From Candidatus Nitrosopumilus sp. (GTDB taxonomy: Archaea; Thermoproteota; Nitrososphaeria; Nitrososphaerales; Nitrosopumilaceae): a stretch of 64,000 nt of DNA. Shown here piece after piece: positions 18,428 through 27,906 of this stretch. Within the stretch, counting starts at the first letter, position 1. Each line of letters starts with the position of its first letter. Under the pieces are notes generated by a model, which had not been told where the DNA came from, did not search any database, and saw only the letters and a list, made by a program, of their open reading frames with translations. Location of the stretch: NCBI GenBank assembly GCA_029862085.1, contig JAOTXZ010000001.1, positions 1-64,000 of the forward strand, in the 5' to 3' direction. Made by a program: the position numbers and the translations under genes.

Positions 18428-20161
18428 TTATTCTTCTCCTTCTCCACGACCAATATCTCCAAGACCATATTTGTCAATTACTTGTTCCCTATCAGGATCT
18501 TTTTGACTAATTTCTTCATATTCTTTCTTTTCATCACCCTGGTAAACCGTTCGGATTGGCCATGGAATTCTAATATCATATCTCTTGAATTCTTCATACA
18601 TGATCATTCTAAGATCTGTTTTAGTTTTGAATTGAGCTCCATAATTTTTAACATAAACCCACATTGTAAAATCTAATGAAGAATCATTAAAATCACTAAA
18701 CCTAACAACGGGTTGACTAATATCCACGTGGAGGTCTTTATCACATCCACAACTTGGTTTATTTTTATCGAGATAAGGACATCTATTTTGTCTAACTAGA
18801 TGTTGTCCTTTTACATTTACAATTTCCTTCATACCACGTTTTCCAACTTTAACAAGAATTGAAGCAACTTGTTGAGGGTTATTCAAATATGAAACTCCAA
18901 CCTTTACGACAGCGGGGACTAACTTGTTTTCTTTTGTATAGTTTACAATCTGAGCAGTAACCAAATGTCTTGTAGGAATTACCGCAATAGATTCATGCAA
19001 TGCATCTCTCACATAGGTAACTCTAGGCGTAATTTTATGCACGTATCCATTATACCCTGTATCAAGTTGAACTCTATCTCCCTCTTGGAAAATCTTGTCT
19101 TTTCTAATGACCAAATATGCAAAATAGTTTTGCATTGTCTCTTGTAATGCTAGTCCTAAACCGATTGAAAATCCACCAGTTGCAGTCGCTAATACAAACA
19201 AATCTACTCCCCACCAAGCAATAACTCCAAGAATTGTAGCTACAAAAATTCCCACCGGTAAAACTTGTTTTGCAGATTTTGGAAGGCCCTCTCTTTTTTT
19301 TCTGGCATAACCTGGAGGTCTTGAACTTGGAATTAATGGTTCAAAACTATGAGATCGCTTTTCTTCTCTCCATATATCTATTGGAAAAATTTCATCAGGT
19401 TTTGCACCTGGCTTTAATTTTCTTCCCGATTGATTGTTTCCTGTAATACAATTGTTATAATATTTTTGATATTTTGCCCTCTCTGATTTTTTCCATTCCT
19501 CAAAAGGATCTTTTACTAATTTTTCATAACTCCCAATTGGATTACCTTTGGTAGTGCGGAATTGTTCTAAAAATTGTAAACCTTCTTGGGTTTCCAGATG
19601 TTTTGTAAATTCTTCCTCTGGTATTTCATCTACAGTTACTTTAGGTGGCATCCATTTGTATAATTTATGGAATAGGTCTCCATCATCATCTGAGAATCCT
19701 CTATAATCAAACCAATTATCAAAATCCTCTTTTTCGAGATTTGATTTTTCTCGTTTAATAAGTGCAATGGGAATCAAATGAGAAATTGTATATCCTATTA
19801 CTAAAATATTGAAAGTGTTGAGAATTTTTGCAAAAGTTGCCTCAGGAGATGATTCACCTTCAATTGCTATTTCCTGCTCAAAAATGGCAGATGTTTGGAT
19901 GTATGCATTAGTTGAGGTGATAAGGGCAATTGCAAAAAATGGTAAAACTGCCCTACGAATAAATCTGGACAAATGTGGTCTTGTATAGAAAATTTTACGA
20001 GATTTGACTATACCAGAAAATTTACTATATGCAATAGCTATGGCAATAATACCCACAATCATTAAGATAAAGGCAAATTGCAAGGATTCAGATGAGGTTA
20101 GTAGTTGTGATACAGTTTCAAATTCTCCAATTGAAATTTCTGAATTTTCCTCAACACCCAT
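18428..20161 (-). CDS. MscS-family mechanosensitive channel
   Basis: The 577-residue membrane protein has hydrophobic helices near residues 30-50, 70-88 and 112-132, a ~150-residue polar stretch, then the channel core: helices at ~300-345 with GGFSIGLGLALQETMQNYFAYLVIRKDKIFQEGDRV, the MscS TM3/beta-domain junction. It probably releases solutes on osmotic downshock. An oddity in the cytoplasmic part is a Cys cluster, NRCPYLDKNKPSCGCDKD (three Cys within ~12 residues), not expected in MscS, which could bind metal or sense redox. It is transcribed alone. Confidence 0.88.
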   Translation of the reverse strand: MGVEENSEISIGEFETVSQLLTSSESLQFAFILMIVGIIAIAIAYSKFSGIVKSRKIFYTRPHLSRFIRRAVLPFFAIALITSTNAYIQTSAIFEQEIAIEGESSPEATFAKILNTFNILVIGYTISHLIPIALIKREKSNLEKEDFDNWFDYRGFSDDDGDLFHKLYKWMPPKVTVDEIPEEEFTKHLETQEGLQFLEQFRTTKGNPIGSYEKLVKDPFEEWKKSERAKYQKYYNNCITGNNQSGRKLKPGAKPDEIFPIDIWREEKRSHSFEPLIPSSRPPGYARKKREGLPKSAKQVLPVGIFVATILGVIAWWGVDLFVLATATGGFSIGLGLALQETMQNYFAYLVIRKDKIFQEGDRVQLDTGYNGYVHKITPRVTYVRDALHESIAVIPTRHLVTAQIVNYTKENKLVPAVVKVGVSYLNNPQQVASILVKVGKRGMKEIVNVKGQHLVRQNRCPYLDKNKPSCGCDKDLHVDISQPVVRFSDFNDSSLDFTMWVYVKNYGAQFKTKTDLRMIMYEEFKRYDIRIPWPIRTVYQGDEKKEYEEISQKDPDREQVIDKYGLGDIGRGEGEE

Positions 20162-20311
20162 GATTTTTCCCTTCTAATTTAGGTAATTTTCTGGAATACA
20201 AAGGTTAGGCCATATTATCATAGCAGTTTGCAATGAAATTCAAAATTTTATTGTTTTTTTGTGCCTAAAAATCCTGTAACCTTTAACAAGGGTATTTAGC
20301 TATTATACTAA

Positions 20312-21661
20312 GTGACTTACCAAGAGACAGTTTGGGATGAATCTCCTTCATTAAAATCATATACTTTAGCAAATTTTCGGGATATTCCGCAAATACAGAA
20401 ACTTTCTGAAGAAACACAATTTGATATGGAGGTTGTTGGAAACGTGTTACCATTCAAAGCAAATAACTATGTCATTGAGCAATTAATTGATTGGGATAAT
20501 ATTCCAAATGATCCCATGTACGTTCTAACATTTCCACAAAAAGGAATGCTTAAGCCAAAACATTTTGAACAAATGTCAAACACTTTAAAAAATACTTCTG
20601 ATAAAAAAGAAATTGCAAATGTTGCAAATGAAATTCGTTTACAACTAAATCCACATCCGGCAGGACAAATGGAGCTCAACGTTCCTACTTTAAAAGATGG
20701 AACAAAACTGTATGGCATGCAACATAAATACAAAGAGACATGTCTATTTTTCCCCAGTCAAAGTCAAACTTGTCATGCATATTGTAGTTTTTGTTTTAGA
20801 TGGCCACAATTTGTCGGAATGGATGAAATGAAATTTGCAATGAAAGAAGGAGAACAACTAGTCCAATATTTAATAGAACATCCAGAAATCACCGATGTAT
20901 TATTTACGGGCGGTGATCCAATGATAATGAAGGCCAAAATATTTTCAAAATATATTGATACTTTAATTGAGGCAAAACTTCCAAATTTGAAAACAATTAG
21001 GATTGGAACAAAATCTCTCTCTTATTGGCCTTACAAATTCCTAACAGATGAAGATTCAGAACAAATGTTGGAAATTTTTAGAAAAGTTACGAGAAATGGT
21101 CTTCATCTTGCCTTTATGGGACATTTTAACCATCTAGTTGAATTATCAACGGATTCTGTAAAACGAGCAATCCAAGAAGTCAGAGCAACAGGGGCTCAGA
21201 TTCGAACTCAATCTCCAATTTTGGCTCACATTAATGATGATGCAGAAATGTGGGCAAAAATGTGGACAAAACAAGTCCAATTAGGATGTATCCCTTACTA
21301 CATGTTTGTCGTAAGAGATACTGGTGCTCAACATTATTTTGGAATTTCTCTGTTAAAAGCTCAGGAAATCTTTAGAGATGCTTACAAAAAAGTCAGTGGA
21401 CTTGGAAGAACAGTAAGAGGTCCTAGTATGTCTGCTACTCCTGGCAAAGTCCAAGTAGATGGTGTTGTTACTGTAAAAGGAGAAAAAGTTCTTGCTTTAC
21501 GATTCTTGCAAGGCAGGAATCCAGATTGGGTACAGCGACCATTTTTTGCAAAATACGATGAAAATGCTATTTGGTTAGATGACCTAAAACCAGCTTTTGA
21601 AGAAAAATTCTTCTTTGAAGAAGAATTAGAACAGAAATATACCAAAAAAATCTCTCATTAG
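20312..21661 (+). CDS. KamA-family radical SAM protein (lysine 2,3-aminomutase-like)
   Basis: The start is a GTG at 20312. The 449-residue protein has the radical SAM cluster Cys154-x3-Cys158-x2-Cys161, then DVLFTGGDPMI and a TIM-barrel body as in the KamA family. MSATPGKVQVDGV near the C-terminus has the Lys expected to hold PLP. The cluster motif differs from that of classical lysine 2,3-aminomutase, where basic residues follow the third Cys, so the substrate is uncertain. Lysine to beta-lysine (a compatible-solute precursor) or glutamate to beta-glutamate are possible. Glutamine synthetase follows 82 bp downstream on the same strand. Confidence 0.82.
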   Translation: MTYQETVWDESPSLKSYTLANFRDIPQIQKLSEETQFDMEVVGNVLPFKANNYVIEQLIDWDNIPNDPMYVLTFPQKGMLKPKHFEQMSNTLKNTSDKKEIANVANEIRLQLNPHPAGQMELNVPTLKDGTKLYGMQHKYKETCLFFPSQSQTCHAYCSFCFRWPQFVGMDEMKFAMKEGEQLVQYLIEHPEITDVLFTGGDPMIMKAKIFSKYIDTLIEAKLPNLKTIRIGTKSLSYWPYKFLTDEDSEQMLEIFRKVTRNGLHLAFMGHFNHLVELSTDSVKRAIQEVRATGAQIRTQSPILAHINDDAEMWAKMWTKQVQLGCIPYYMFVVRDTGAQHYFGISLLKAQEIFRDAYKKVSGLGRTVRGPSMSATPGKVQVDGVVTVKGEKVLALRFLQGRNPDWVQRPFFAKYDENAIWLDDLKPAFEEKFFFEEELEQKYTKKISH

Positions 21662-21743
21662 AGAAATTTTTTTACTCTTTACAATATAGCTAAAACATTC
21701 TTACTAGCTAACATTAGTAAATTGGTTTTCTAAAAAAAAGCAG

Positions 21744-23189
21744 TTGAACGTAGATCAAGTACTACAAAGAATAAAGGATGAAGATGTTACATTTCTAAAT
21801 TTCTGGTTTGTTGATATTTTTGGAGAGTTACACAGACTTGGAATGCCAAGTTATGCCATTGATAAAAGCAGTTTTGAAAATGGATTAGAAAAATTAGATG
21901 CTAGTTCCATCGTTGGATTTAAATCTGTAAACAATTCTGATATGATTTTAAAACCAGATCCCAAATCTTTTAGAATTTTACCTAGCGATTATGATCAAGG
22001 AAATAGAAAAAATGCAATTTTGTTTTGTGACCTTTATGAAGGAAATACAGTAGAGGAAACAAGATACAATAGAGATTCACGAGGAATTGCCTTCAAGGCT
22101 TCTGAACAATTAAAAAATTTTGGGGTTACTCATACTAACTGGGGTCCTGAGATAGAATTTTTCGTGTTTGATGCCATCAATGTCTATCCTTCACCCTATG
22201 CTGCAACTCATTCCGGTGGAGGATCTGGATATTCAATAGAATCAAAAGAATCTCCTTGGTCAAAGGGAAATGTCAGTACTGCAATAGATATCAAAGAGGG
22301 ATATTACCCATCCCAACCAAAAGATACACTTGAAACTTTTAGAAAAGACATCTGTGACGATCTTTACAAAAATTTTGGAATAAAAATAGAGGCAGAACAC
22401 CACGAAGTTGCCACCTCCGGACAATGTGAGATTAACCTTGTATATGATGAAATGATTGCTATGGCCGATAGTGTGGTCGCAGTTAAAAATATTGTTAAAG
22501 TCAAAGCGAAGAGAAAAAATAAAGTTGCTACCTTTATGCCAAAACCAATTTTTGGTGATAATGCATCTGCTATGCATACTCATCAAAGTTTATGGAACGA
22601 TACAGTCAACGTCATGTTTGACCCGGCAGATGACGTTGCACAAATGAGTCAAATTGGTAGATATTACATCGGTGGAATCTTGAATCATGCTTCTGCACTT
22701 TGTGCAATCACAAATCCAACAACAAACTCCTATAAACGATTGGTTCCTGGATTTGAAGCACCAGTTAATGTGTGCTGGGGTATGGGAAACCGTTCTGCTG
22801 CTATCCGTGTTCCAATGTACTATCGAAATCAGGAAAAAAGTAAGAGAATAGAATATCGTGTACCTGATCCTACTGCAAACATTTACCTTCTTGAAGCTGC
22901 TTTGTTGTTAGCGGGACTGGATGGGATTAAAAATAAAATTGATCCTGGAGACCCTGTTGAAGAAAACGTTTACAAATTAAGTTCCGAAAAGAAAAGAGAA
23001 TACAAAATTGGATCACTTCCAGTGTCATTAAAAGGTGCACTAGATTCACTGGGTAGTGATCAAAAATTCCTAGAAGAAGTATTTACAAAAGATTTTCTGG
23101 ACAAATATTCCGAATTAAAATACAAAGAATATACAGCATTTGCTCAAACCCCAACTGCTTGGGAAGTATCAATGTATGCTGATGCGTAA
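21744..23189 (+). CDS. glnA: Glutamine synthetase, type I
   Basis: The start is a TTG at 21744. The 481-residue enzyme condenses ammonium with glutamate at the cost of ATP, the main ammonium-assimilation step. GS motifs are clear: THTNWGPEIEFFVFD, GQCEINL, the ATP loop region NASAMHTHQS, NRSAAIRVP and EYRVPDPTANIYL. A Tyr is present in EENVYKLSSE near the usual adenylylation site, but the context differs from bacterial GS. The KamA-like gene lies directly upstream; PII and Amt genes lie elsewhere in the window. Confidence 0.95.
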   Translation: MNVDQVLQRIKDEDVTFLNFWFVDIFGELHRLGMPSYAIDKSSFENGLEKLDASSIVGFKSVNNSDMILKPDPKSFRILPSDYDQGNRKNAILFCDLYEGNTVEETRYNRDSRGIAFKASEQLKNFGVTHTNWGPEIEFFVFDAINVYPSPYAATHSGGGSGYSIESKESPWSKGNVSTAIDIKEGYYPSQPKDTLETFRKDICDDLYKNFGIKIEAEHHEVATSGQCEINLVYDEMIAMADSVVAVKNIVKVKAKRKNKVATFMPKPIFGDNASAMHTHQSLWNDTVNVMFDPADDVAQMSQIGRYYIGGILNHASALCAITNPTTNSYKRLVPGFEAPVNVCWGMGNRSAAIRVPMYYRNQEKSKRIEYRVPDPTANIYLLEAALLLAGLDGIKNKIDPGDPVEENVYKLSSEKKREYKIGSLPVSLKGALDSLGSDQKFLEEVFTKDFLDKYSELKYKEYTAFAQTPTAWEVSMYADA

Positions 23190-23272
23190 AATCTGACGAA
23201 AATTTCAAAATTTAAATTCATTTTAGGAAAAACACTATAACATTTTTAAATTGAAATTTTATTTTTTAACTA

Positions 23273-23908
23273 TTGAATTTTAGCCGATTAACCTTAATTT
23301 TATTAATAATTCCTGGATTTTTTGGTATTGCATTTGCGCATACAGTTGATTCGGTAGGTGAATACAGGTTAGAAATTGGATGGATGAATGAACCGGTAGT
23401 ATCAGGTGAAACCAACGGAATTGAACTATTTGTAAGTCCACTCGAACCTGATTTGTCCTTAGAAGAGCAAGAATTCAAAAATGGCGTATCCGGGCTTGAA
23501 AAATCGCTGAAAATGCAATTAATCCTAAAGGAAGATAAAATCACGCTTCCTTTATCTGCTGATCATTATGTTCCTGGAAAATACTATGCATTTGTAAATC
23601 CAACAGTATCAGGATTTTACCAAGCAAATGTCTTAGGAAACATTGGCGATACAAAAGTTAGTCTTTCAATGCATCCACCAAAGGTGGATGAAAGAACATA
23701 CATTGAATTCCCAGAGTCATCTGATTTAACATTGAATCAACTAATAGATGGACATACCGCAATTGTTGGAGAAGTAAATGATTTAAAAGAATCAGTAGCT
23801 ATACTTGAACAACCAAATTCACAAAATAACATTGGATATGTCGGAATTGGTCTTGGAATAATTGCGTTAGTAATTGCAGGTATTGCACTAGCAAAATCTA
23901 AAAAATAA
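23273..23908 (+). CDS. Secreted protein with C-terminal membrane anchor
   Basis: The start is a TTG at 23273. The 211-residue protein has a signal peptide (MNFSRLTLILLIIPGFFGIAFA) followed by HTVDSVGEYRLEIGWMNEP, a beta-sandwich domain of about 120 residues, a short polar helix and a C-terminal transmembrane segment (IGYVGIGLGIIALVIAGIALA) ending in a Lys tail. The His at the mature N-terminus recalls secreted copper-binding proteins, but other ligands are not evident. It ends one base before the convergent permease gene. Confidence 0.7.
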   Translation: MNFSRLTLILLIIPGFFGIAFAHTVDSVGEYRLEIGWMNEPVVSGETNGIELFVSPLEPDLSLEEQEFKNGVSGLEKSLKMQLILKEDKITLPLSADHYVPGKYYAFVNPTVSGFYQANVLGNIGDTKVSLSMHPPKVDERTYIEFPESSDLTLNQLIDGHTAIVGEVNDLKESVAILEQPNSQNNIGYVGIGLGIIALVIAGIALAKSKK

Positions 23909-25186
23909 TTATTTTCTTTTGTTATAAATAAAATAGAAAACTACTCCTGAGACAAGAATCCCCAAACCTGCTAAAACTATTTCTAATTCAAACTGAAATC
24001 CCATGTATATTGTGGCCCCCAATCCAAACAGTGGCAGAATGGGGAATTTACCTACATTGACAGGTACTCTATACGGTCTTTCTAATTCTGGTCTGGTATA
24101 TCTTAAAAGAATCACAGCCAAGTTAATCATTGCAAAGGTAACTACTACTGCAAAAACTACAATATTTGCAACAATCACAATATCTCCAATAAAAGAAAAC
24201 CCAATTGCTGTGACAAAAATAAGAATTACTGCAAGCCAAGGCGTTTTTGTTTTGTGATGGATTAAAGCAAGTTTGGATGGTAAAGAACCATCTCTTGCCA
24301 TTCCATAAAATATTCTTGCACCAGCAACCAAAGTTATCAAAATTGTGCTTGCTGTAGCAAATAATGCAATTATTGATAAAACAAAATGTCCTTGACTACC
24401 AAGCCTTTGCTCTGCAACAAAGGCAAGAGGAGCTGAAGATTCTGCAAGTTGTTCCCATCCTACAATTCTGATCGAAGCCAAAGAAACAAGAATATAGATT
24501 ATTGTGGTGATCAGCACTGAAAGCATAATACCCCGAGGAATTGTCTTTCGTGGTTTTTTTACTTCTTCAGCCACATTTGCCATGTCTTCGAATCCAATAA
24601 ATGCAAAAAACACCAGTACAAAAGCTAAAACTATGCCGTTAATTCCCAATGGATTTTCAAAGTAGTCAATTTCAGCTTCTACTGGAAAAGAAAATCCAAT
24701 TACAATTATTATTGCCAATCCACCTATGGTAACAATTGCAAAAATTGTATTTGCCCATGCCGATTCCTTTATTCCAATAAAATTTACAAATGATAAAATC
24801 CCTAGAATTGCAAGAGCTGAAACTAAAATTGGAACATTTGTTAATTCTTCCATGTATCCACCAAAACCTAATGCAACTGTTGCTGCCACAATAATTGATG
24901 TCAAAATTGTTAACCAACCAACAATAAATCCAATGAAATTACTGCGAAATCCCTCTTTTACGAATACATATTCTGCTGCAGCTCTTGGAAACAAAGCTGT
25001 CAATTCTGAATAACTTAAACCAGCAAACGTTGCAACTATTCCTCCTAAAATAAAAGAGATCCAAAGTGCATTACCTGCAAATCCTGCGGCCTCACCAATT
25101 AATACATAAATTCCGGCACCGAGAATTAATCCAACACCGTACATTGTGAGATGAAATAATCCTATATGTCGACTAAGCGAGGTCAT
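23909..25186 (-). CDS. APC-family amino acid permease
   Basis: The 425-residue protein is nearly all transmembrane, with about 12 helices. It begins with the APC signature GVGLILGAGIYVLIGEAAG in helix 1, then GFAGNALWISFILGG, GLSYSELTALFP and, in helix 6, FFAFIGFEDMANVAEEVK. It should exchange or import an amino acid or amine across the cell membrane; the substrate is not visible from sequence. It follows the YjbQ gene directly with no gap. Confidence 0.9.
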   Translation of the reverse strand: MTSLSRHIGLFHLTMYGVGLILGAGIYVLIGEAAGFAGNALWISFILGGIVATFAGLSYSELTALFPRAAAEYVFVKEGFRSNFIGFIVGWLTILTSIIVAATVALGFGGYMEELTNVPILVSALAILGILSFVNFIGIKESAWANTIFAIVTIGGLAIIIVIGFSFPVEAEIDYFENPLGINGIVLAFVLVFFAFIGFEDMANVAEEVKKPRKTIPRGIMLSVLITTIIYILVSLASIRIVGWEQLAESSAPLAFVAEQRLGSQGHFVLSIIALFATASTILITLVAGARIFYGMARDGSLPSKLALIHHKTKTPWLAVILIFVTAIGFSFIGDIVIVANIVVFAVVVTFAMINLAVILLRYTRPELERPYRVPVNVGKFPILPLFGLGATIYMGFQFELEIVLAGLGILVSGVVFYFIYNKRK

Positions 25187-25606
25187 TTATTCTCCTAAAA
25201 TCTGCAAAACTAAATTTCTTGTCCTACTTCTTGTATCCAACTCCAAAAATACAATTTGTTGCCATCTCCCTAAACATAACTTTCCATCAATAAATGGGAC
25301 AGTAAGAGAAGGACCAACTAAGGACGCCTTTACATGCGAATGACCATTACCATCATGCCACATTTGTTCATGACCATAATCAAGATTTTCGGGAGCTATT
25401 CGGCTAAGCATTTCAGGAAAATCTTGGACTAATCCAGGCTCATATTCAATAGTAGTAATTGACCCAGTAGAACCTGAAACAAAAATGGTGATAATACCTT
25501 TTGAAATGCCAGATTTTTTAACAAAATCTGAAGTTTGTGAGGTCAAATCAATCAAATCATTTTCACCTTTTGAATGAATTTTAATTGAATTTGTTAAAAC
25601 TGTCAT
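25187..25606 (-). CDS. YjbQ family protein (UPF0047)
   Basis: The 139-residue protein matches the YjbQ/UPF0047 family: FVSGSTGSITTIEYEPGL, then GHSHVKASLVGPSLTVPFIDGKL and LGRWQQIVFLELDTRSRTR at the C-terminus. Family members have weak thiamine-phosphate synthase activity in vitro and an uncertain role in the cell. The HSHVKA His and Glu residues are the likely active site. The gene abuts the downstream permease gene. Confidence 0.93.
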   Translation of the reverse strand: MTVLTNSIKIHSKGENDLIDLTSQTSDFVKKSGISKGIITIFVSGSTGSITTIEYEPGLVQDFPEMLSRIAPENLDYGHEQMWHDGNGHSHVKASLVGPSLTVPFIDGKLCLGRWQQIVFLELDTRSRTRNLVLQILGE

Positions 25607-25671
25607 TATTTTACCAAAGCATTTCTAGGAATTTAACATACATCTAAATTATCATAAATGATTTAATCAGT

Positions 25672-25911
25672 ATGGTTTTTCAGCTAGTTGTTGTAATAGT
25701 GATTCCTATAATATTGGGAATAGTTGTTGTTCCACCATTTGATCTCCCTGAAGAACATTCTGAAAGTATTACAGTTCCAGATGAACCAAGTTCTGATATA
25801 CCCGAAAGAGATTTTTTTTATTTTTTTCTTATGATAATATGGCTTTTTTTCTTAATACGAATTTTACTTCAAATTAGGAGAGGTACTTTCAAGCTACAAA
25901 GAAAATTTTGA
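25672..25911 (+). CDS. Small two-span membrane protein (79 aa)
   Basis: ATG 25672 begins MVFQLVVVIVIPIILGIVVV, a first hydrophobic helix. An acidic loop of ~28 residues (PEEHSESITVPDEPSSDIPE) and a second helix (FFYFFLMIIWLFFLIRILL) follow, with a basic tail. The topology has both ends inside. No homologue is recognised. The ORF fills the gap between two divergently or convergently placed genes, and the charge pattern is convincing for a real membrane protein. Confidence 0.6.
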   Translation: MVFQLVVVIVIPIILGIVVVPPFDLPEEHSESITVPDEPSSDIPERDFFYFFLMIIWLFFLIRILLQIRRGTFKLQRKF

Positions 25912-25966
25912 CTACTTTTAATTCAAGGAAAAATTTTTAGTTTTTAAACTAAGATTGGATTTAAAT

Positions 25967-26497
25967 TTATCTTACTGTAATTATTCCAACTCTCCAGGGA
26001 TGTAACGAACAATAATAATTGTATACTCCGGTTTCATTAAATGTGTTCTCAAATGTTTCCCCTGTCATAAGAGGTGCACTATTGAACAAACCAATTATGT
26101 TTCCTTGTTCGTCTTGACTTTGTATTGTATGAGGAACAGAATCATCATTAATCCAAACAACTGTTGTGCCAGGAGTCACTTCAAGATTTAATGGCATGTA
26201 AAATCCAGTATTTGCAATATCAAAATTTCCATTTGGAATTAATACACTTGAAGTAAGATTTTCAGACACAATACCTTCTGTTTCAACCTCCTCCAGGTCA
26301 ATTAGGTCATTTTCTATTAGAAATTTTATTGCACTTAGAAATTCAGTTTCAGAAATTGAACCTTCACCATACCATAAGGCGGTATTTTTAATCCAGGGTG
26401 GGATACTTTCTGCAGAAGCTGTTGAATAAAAAATCATCGAACCTAACAGTAAAACACTACACACAATAATGCTAGATTTATGCCACCCTCGCAACAC
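25967..26497 (-). CDS. Plastocyanin-like secreted protein with WIK-WW domain; axial Met replaced
   Basis: The start is a GTG at 26497 (a TTG follows). A signal peptide (…SIIVCSVLLLGSMIFYSTASA) is followed by one WIK-type module (IPPWIKNTALWYGEGSIS...) and a single cupredoxin domain (about 85-176). The copper ligands His123, Cys163 and His166 are present, but at the axial position the usual Met is Arg169 (HPWRVG rather than HPWMTG). This should alter or abolish normal blue-copper behaviour. The gene is isolated on the minus strand. Confidence 0.87.
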   Translation of the reverse strand: MLRGWHKSSIIVCSVLLLGSMIFYSTASAESIPPWIKNTALWYGEGSISETEFLSAIKFLIENDLIDLEEVETEGIVSENLTSSVLIPNGNFDIANTGFYMPLNLEVTPGTTVVWINDDSVPHTIQSQDEQGNIIGLFNSAPLMTGETFENTFNETGVYNYYCSLHPWRVGIITVR

Positions 26498-26605
26498 TCA
26501 TTATTGTTTTTAATTTATTTAACGAGCAATCATAATTTTCATATTTGATAATTTGAATTGTAATAATTTTAAAAATTTTAAATTTTATTGGAAAAATTTT
26601 AGGTT

Positions 26606-27454
26606 TTAGTACATTTCTTTATATTTCATTTTTAGTCGTTCATGTGGAATTACATCAGAAAAAGCCCTAACTATATCGGTTTTACTCACTAGTCCAATTA
26701 AATTTTGATTAGAATCTAAAACAGGAATTCCACTAATTTTGTGTTTTATCATTAAACTCGCTGCCTTTGCTAAATCTTCATCTTTTCCAATAGTTACAAG
26801 TTTTTCTTCAAGTAAATCATTTACAGTTATTTCATTATTTAATGGAAGTAAGTAATCTCGAGAACGTGTATTACCTTTTGTAAAATAATCACTATGAGTC
26901 AATAAGGTATTTGTTGAAATTAGACCAACTGCTATTCCATTTTCATCAGTTACTACCAATCTTGAAACTTTGTTCTGATTCATTAAATTTAATGCAAATT
27001 TTAAAGAATCTGATTTTCTACAGGTAACGATTTTTGAACTCATAAAATCTTTTACAAGATATTTTCCACCAAAAATATTGGCATATGATTTTACAATATC
27101 TGTTCGGGAAATTATTCCTGATAAATCCCCATTTTTATCTACCAGGATTATAGATCCAATTTTTAAATTCTCCATTTTTGAAGAACATTGATAAAAATCA
27201 TCTTCCAATCCATCTGTAATTAATACAATATTTTTTTGCATAAGATGTTTTATTGGTATTTCATCTAATACTCGTACTGTTTTATCTTCTTCAAGAAATT
27301 TATTGATATCACGCTCTGTAATGATTCCTAATGGTTTAGATCCTTCAGTAATCACTAATCGTTTTACAAACTTAGATTGCATTGTTTGTAATGCCTCAAA
27401 AACTGACGAATCTGGACTAACCGAAAATACAGGAGCAGAATAAAGTTTTTCCAC
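26606..27454 (-). CDS. Four-CBS-domain protein
   Basis: The 282-residue cytoplasmic protein consists of four CBS motifs (about residues 5-60, 75-130, 140-195 and 205-265), each with the I-(I/V)-T-x-x-D-(I/L) type ending, as in GIITERDINKF, GIISRTDIVKS, GLISTNTLLTH and GLVSKTDIVRA. CBS pairs commonly bind AMP, ATP or SAM and act as energy sensors. No enzymatic domain is attached, so it probably regulates another protein. A second four-CBS gene lies at 30084-30920. Confidence 0.92.
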   Translation of the reverse strand: MEKLYSAPVFSVSPDSSVFEALQTMQSKFVKRLVITEGSKPLGIITERDINKFLEEDKTVRVLDEIPIKHLMQKNIVLITDGLEDDFYQCSSKMENLKIGSIILVDKNGDLSGIISRTDIVKSYANIFGGKYLVKDFMSSKIVTCRKSDSLKFALNLMNQNKVSRLVVTDENGIAVGLISTNTLLTHSDYFTKGNTRSRDYLLPLNNEITVNDLLEEKLVTIGKDEDLAKAASLMIKHKISGIPVLDSNQNLIGLVSKTDIVRAFSDVIPHERLKMKYKEMY

Positions 27455-27533
27455 ATTTATATAATTAATTTTTCAATTTAAAATGGATCATTGATTCTCA
27501 AATCTGATTTCAATAAAAGATAAAAAATAGATT

Positions 27534-27866
27534 TTAGGAAATATTGGGCACAACTTCAATTTCTACATTGCTTCCATTAAATGATGTAGCAATGGCTTTG
27601 ACTTTACTCTTGTAAAGGAAGTATTTTTTACCATCATCACTGATGGAGCCTGAAATTCCTAAAAGTTTGTTATCATGGAGAGTCTGTAATCTTCTATATA
27701 CAGTGCTAATGGGAATTTTACTCTCAGCACTAATCTCCATAGCAGATTTTGGTTTTTCCATGGAAATCTCTAAGATGGCTCGGCAGTACTTGTCAGACAT
27801 TACCTCAAGGATAGCATCTTTTCTCGAGTCATCTTCAACTTTTCTTCCTGAAATTAACGCTTGCAT
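27534..27866 (-). CDS. Winged-helix transcriptional regulator
   Basis: The 110-residue protein has a compact winged HTH (about residues 20-80): ILEVMSDKYCRAILEIS, then SAMEISAESKIPISTVYRRLQTLHDNKLLGISG, with the recognition helix around PISTVYRRL and a wing at SDDGKKYFLYKS. It resembles ArsR-like archaeal regulators. No metal-binding Cys cluster is evident. It is divergent from a universal stress protein gene, and the spacer has a tandem repeat that could be its operator. Confidence 0.87.
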   Translation of the reverse strand: MQALISGRKVEDDSRKDAILEVMSDKYCRAILEISMEKPKSAMEISAESKIPISTVYRRLQTLHDNKLLGISGSISDDGKKYFLYKSKVKAIATSFNGSNVEIEVVPNIS

Positions 27867-27906
27867 GCTGAAACTAGGCCAATTTTAGATTTAATAGATC
27901 AGTTTA

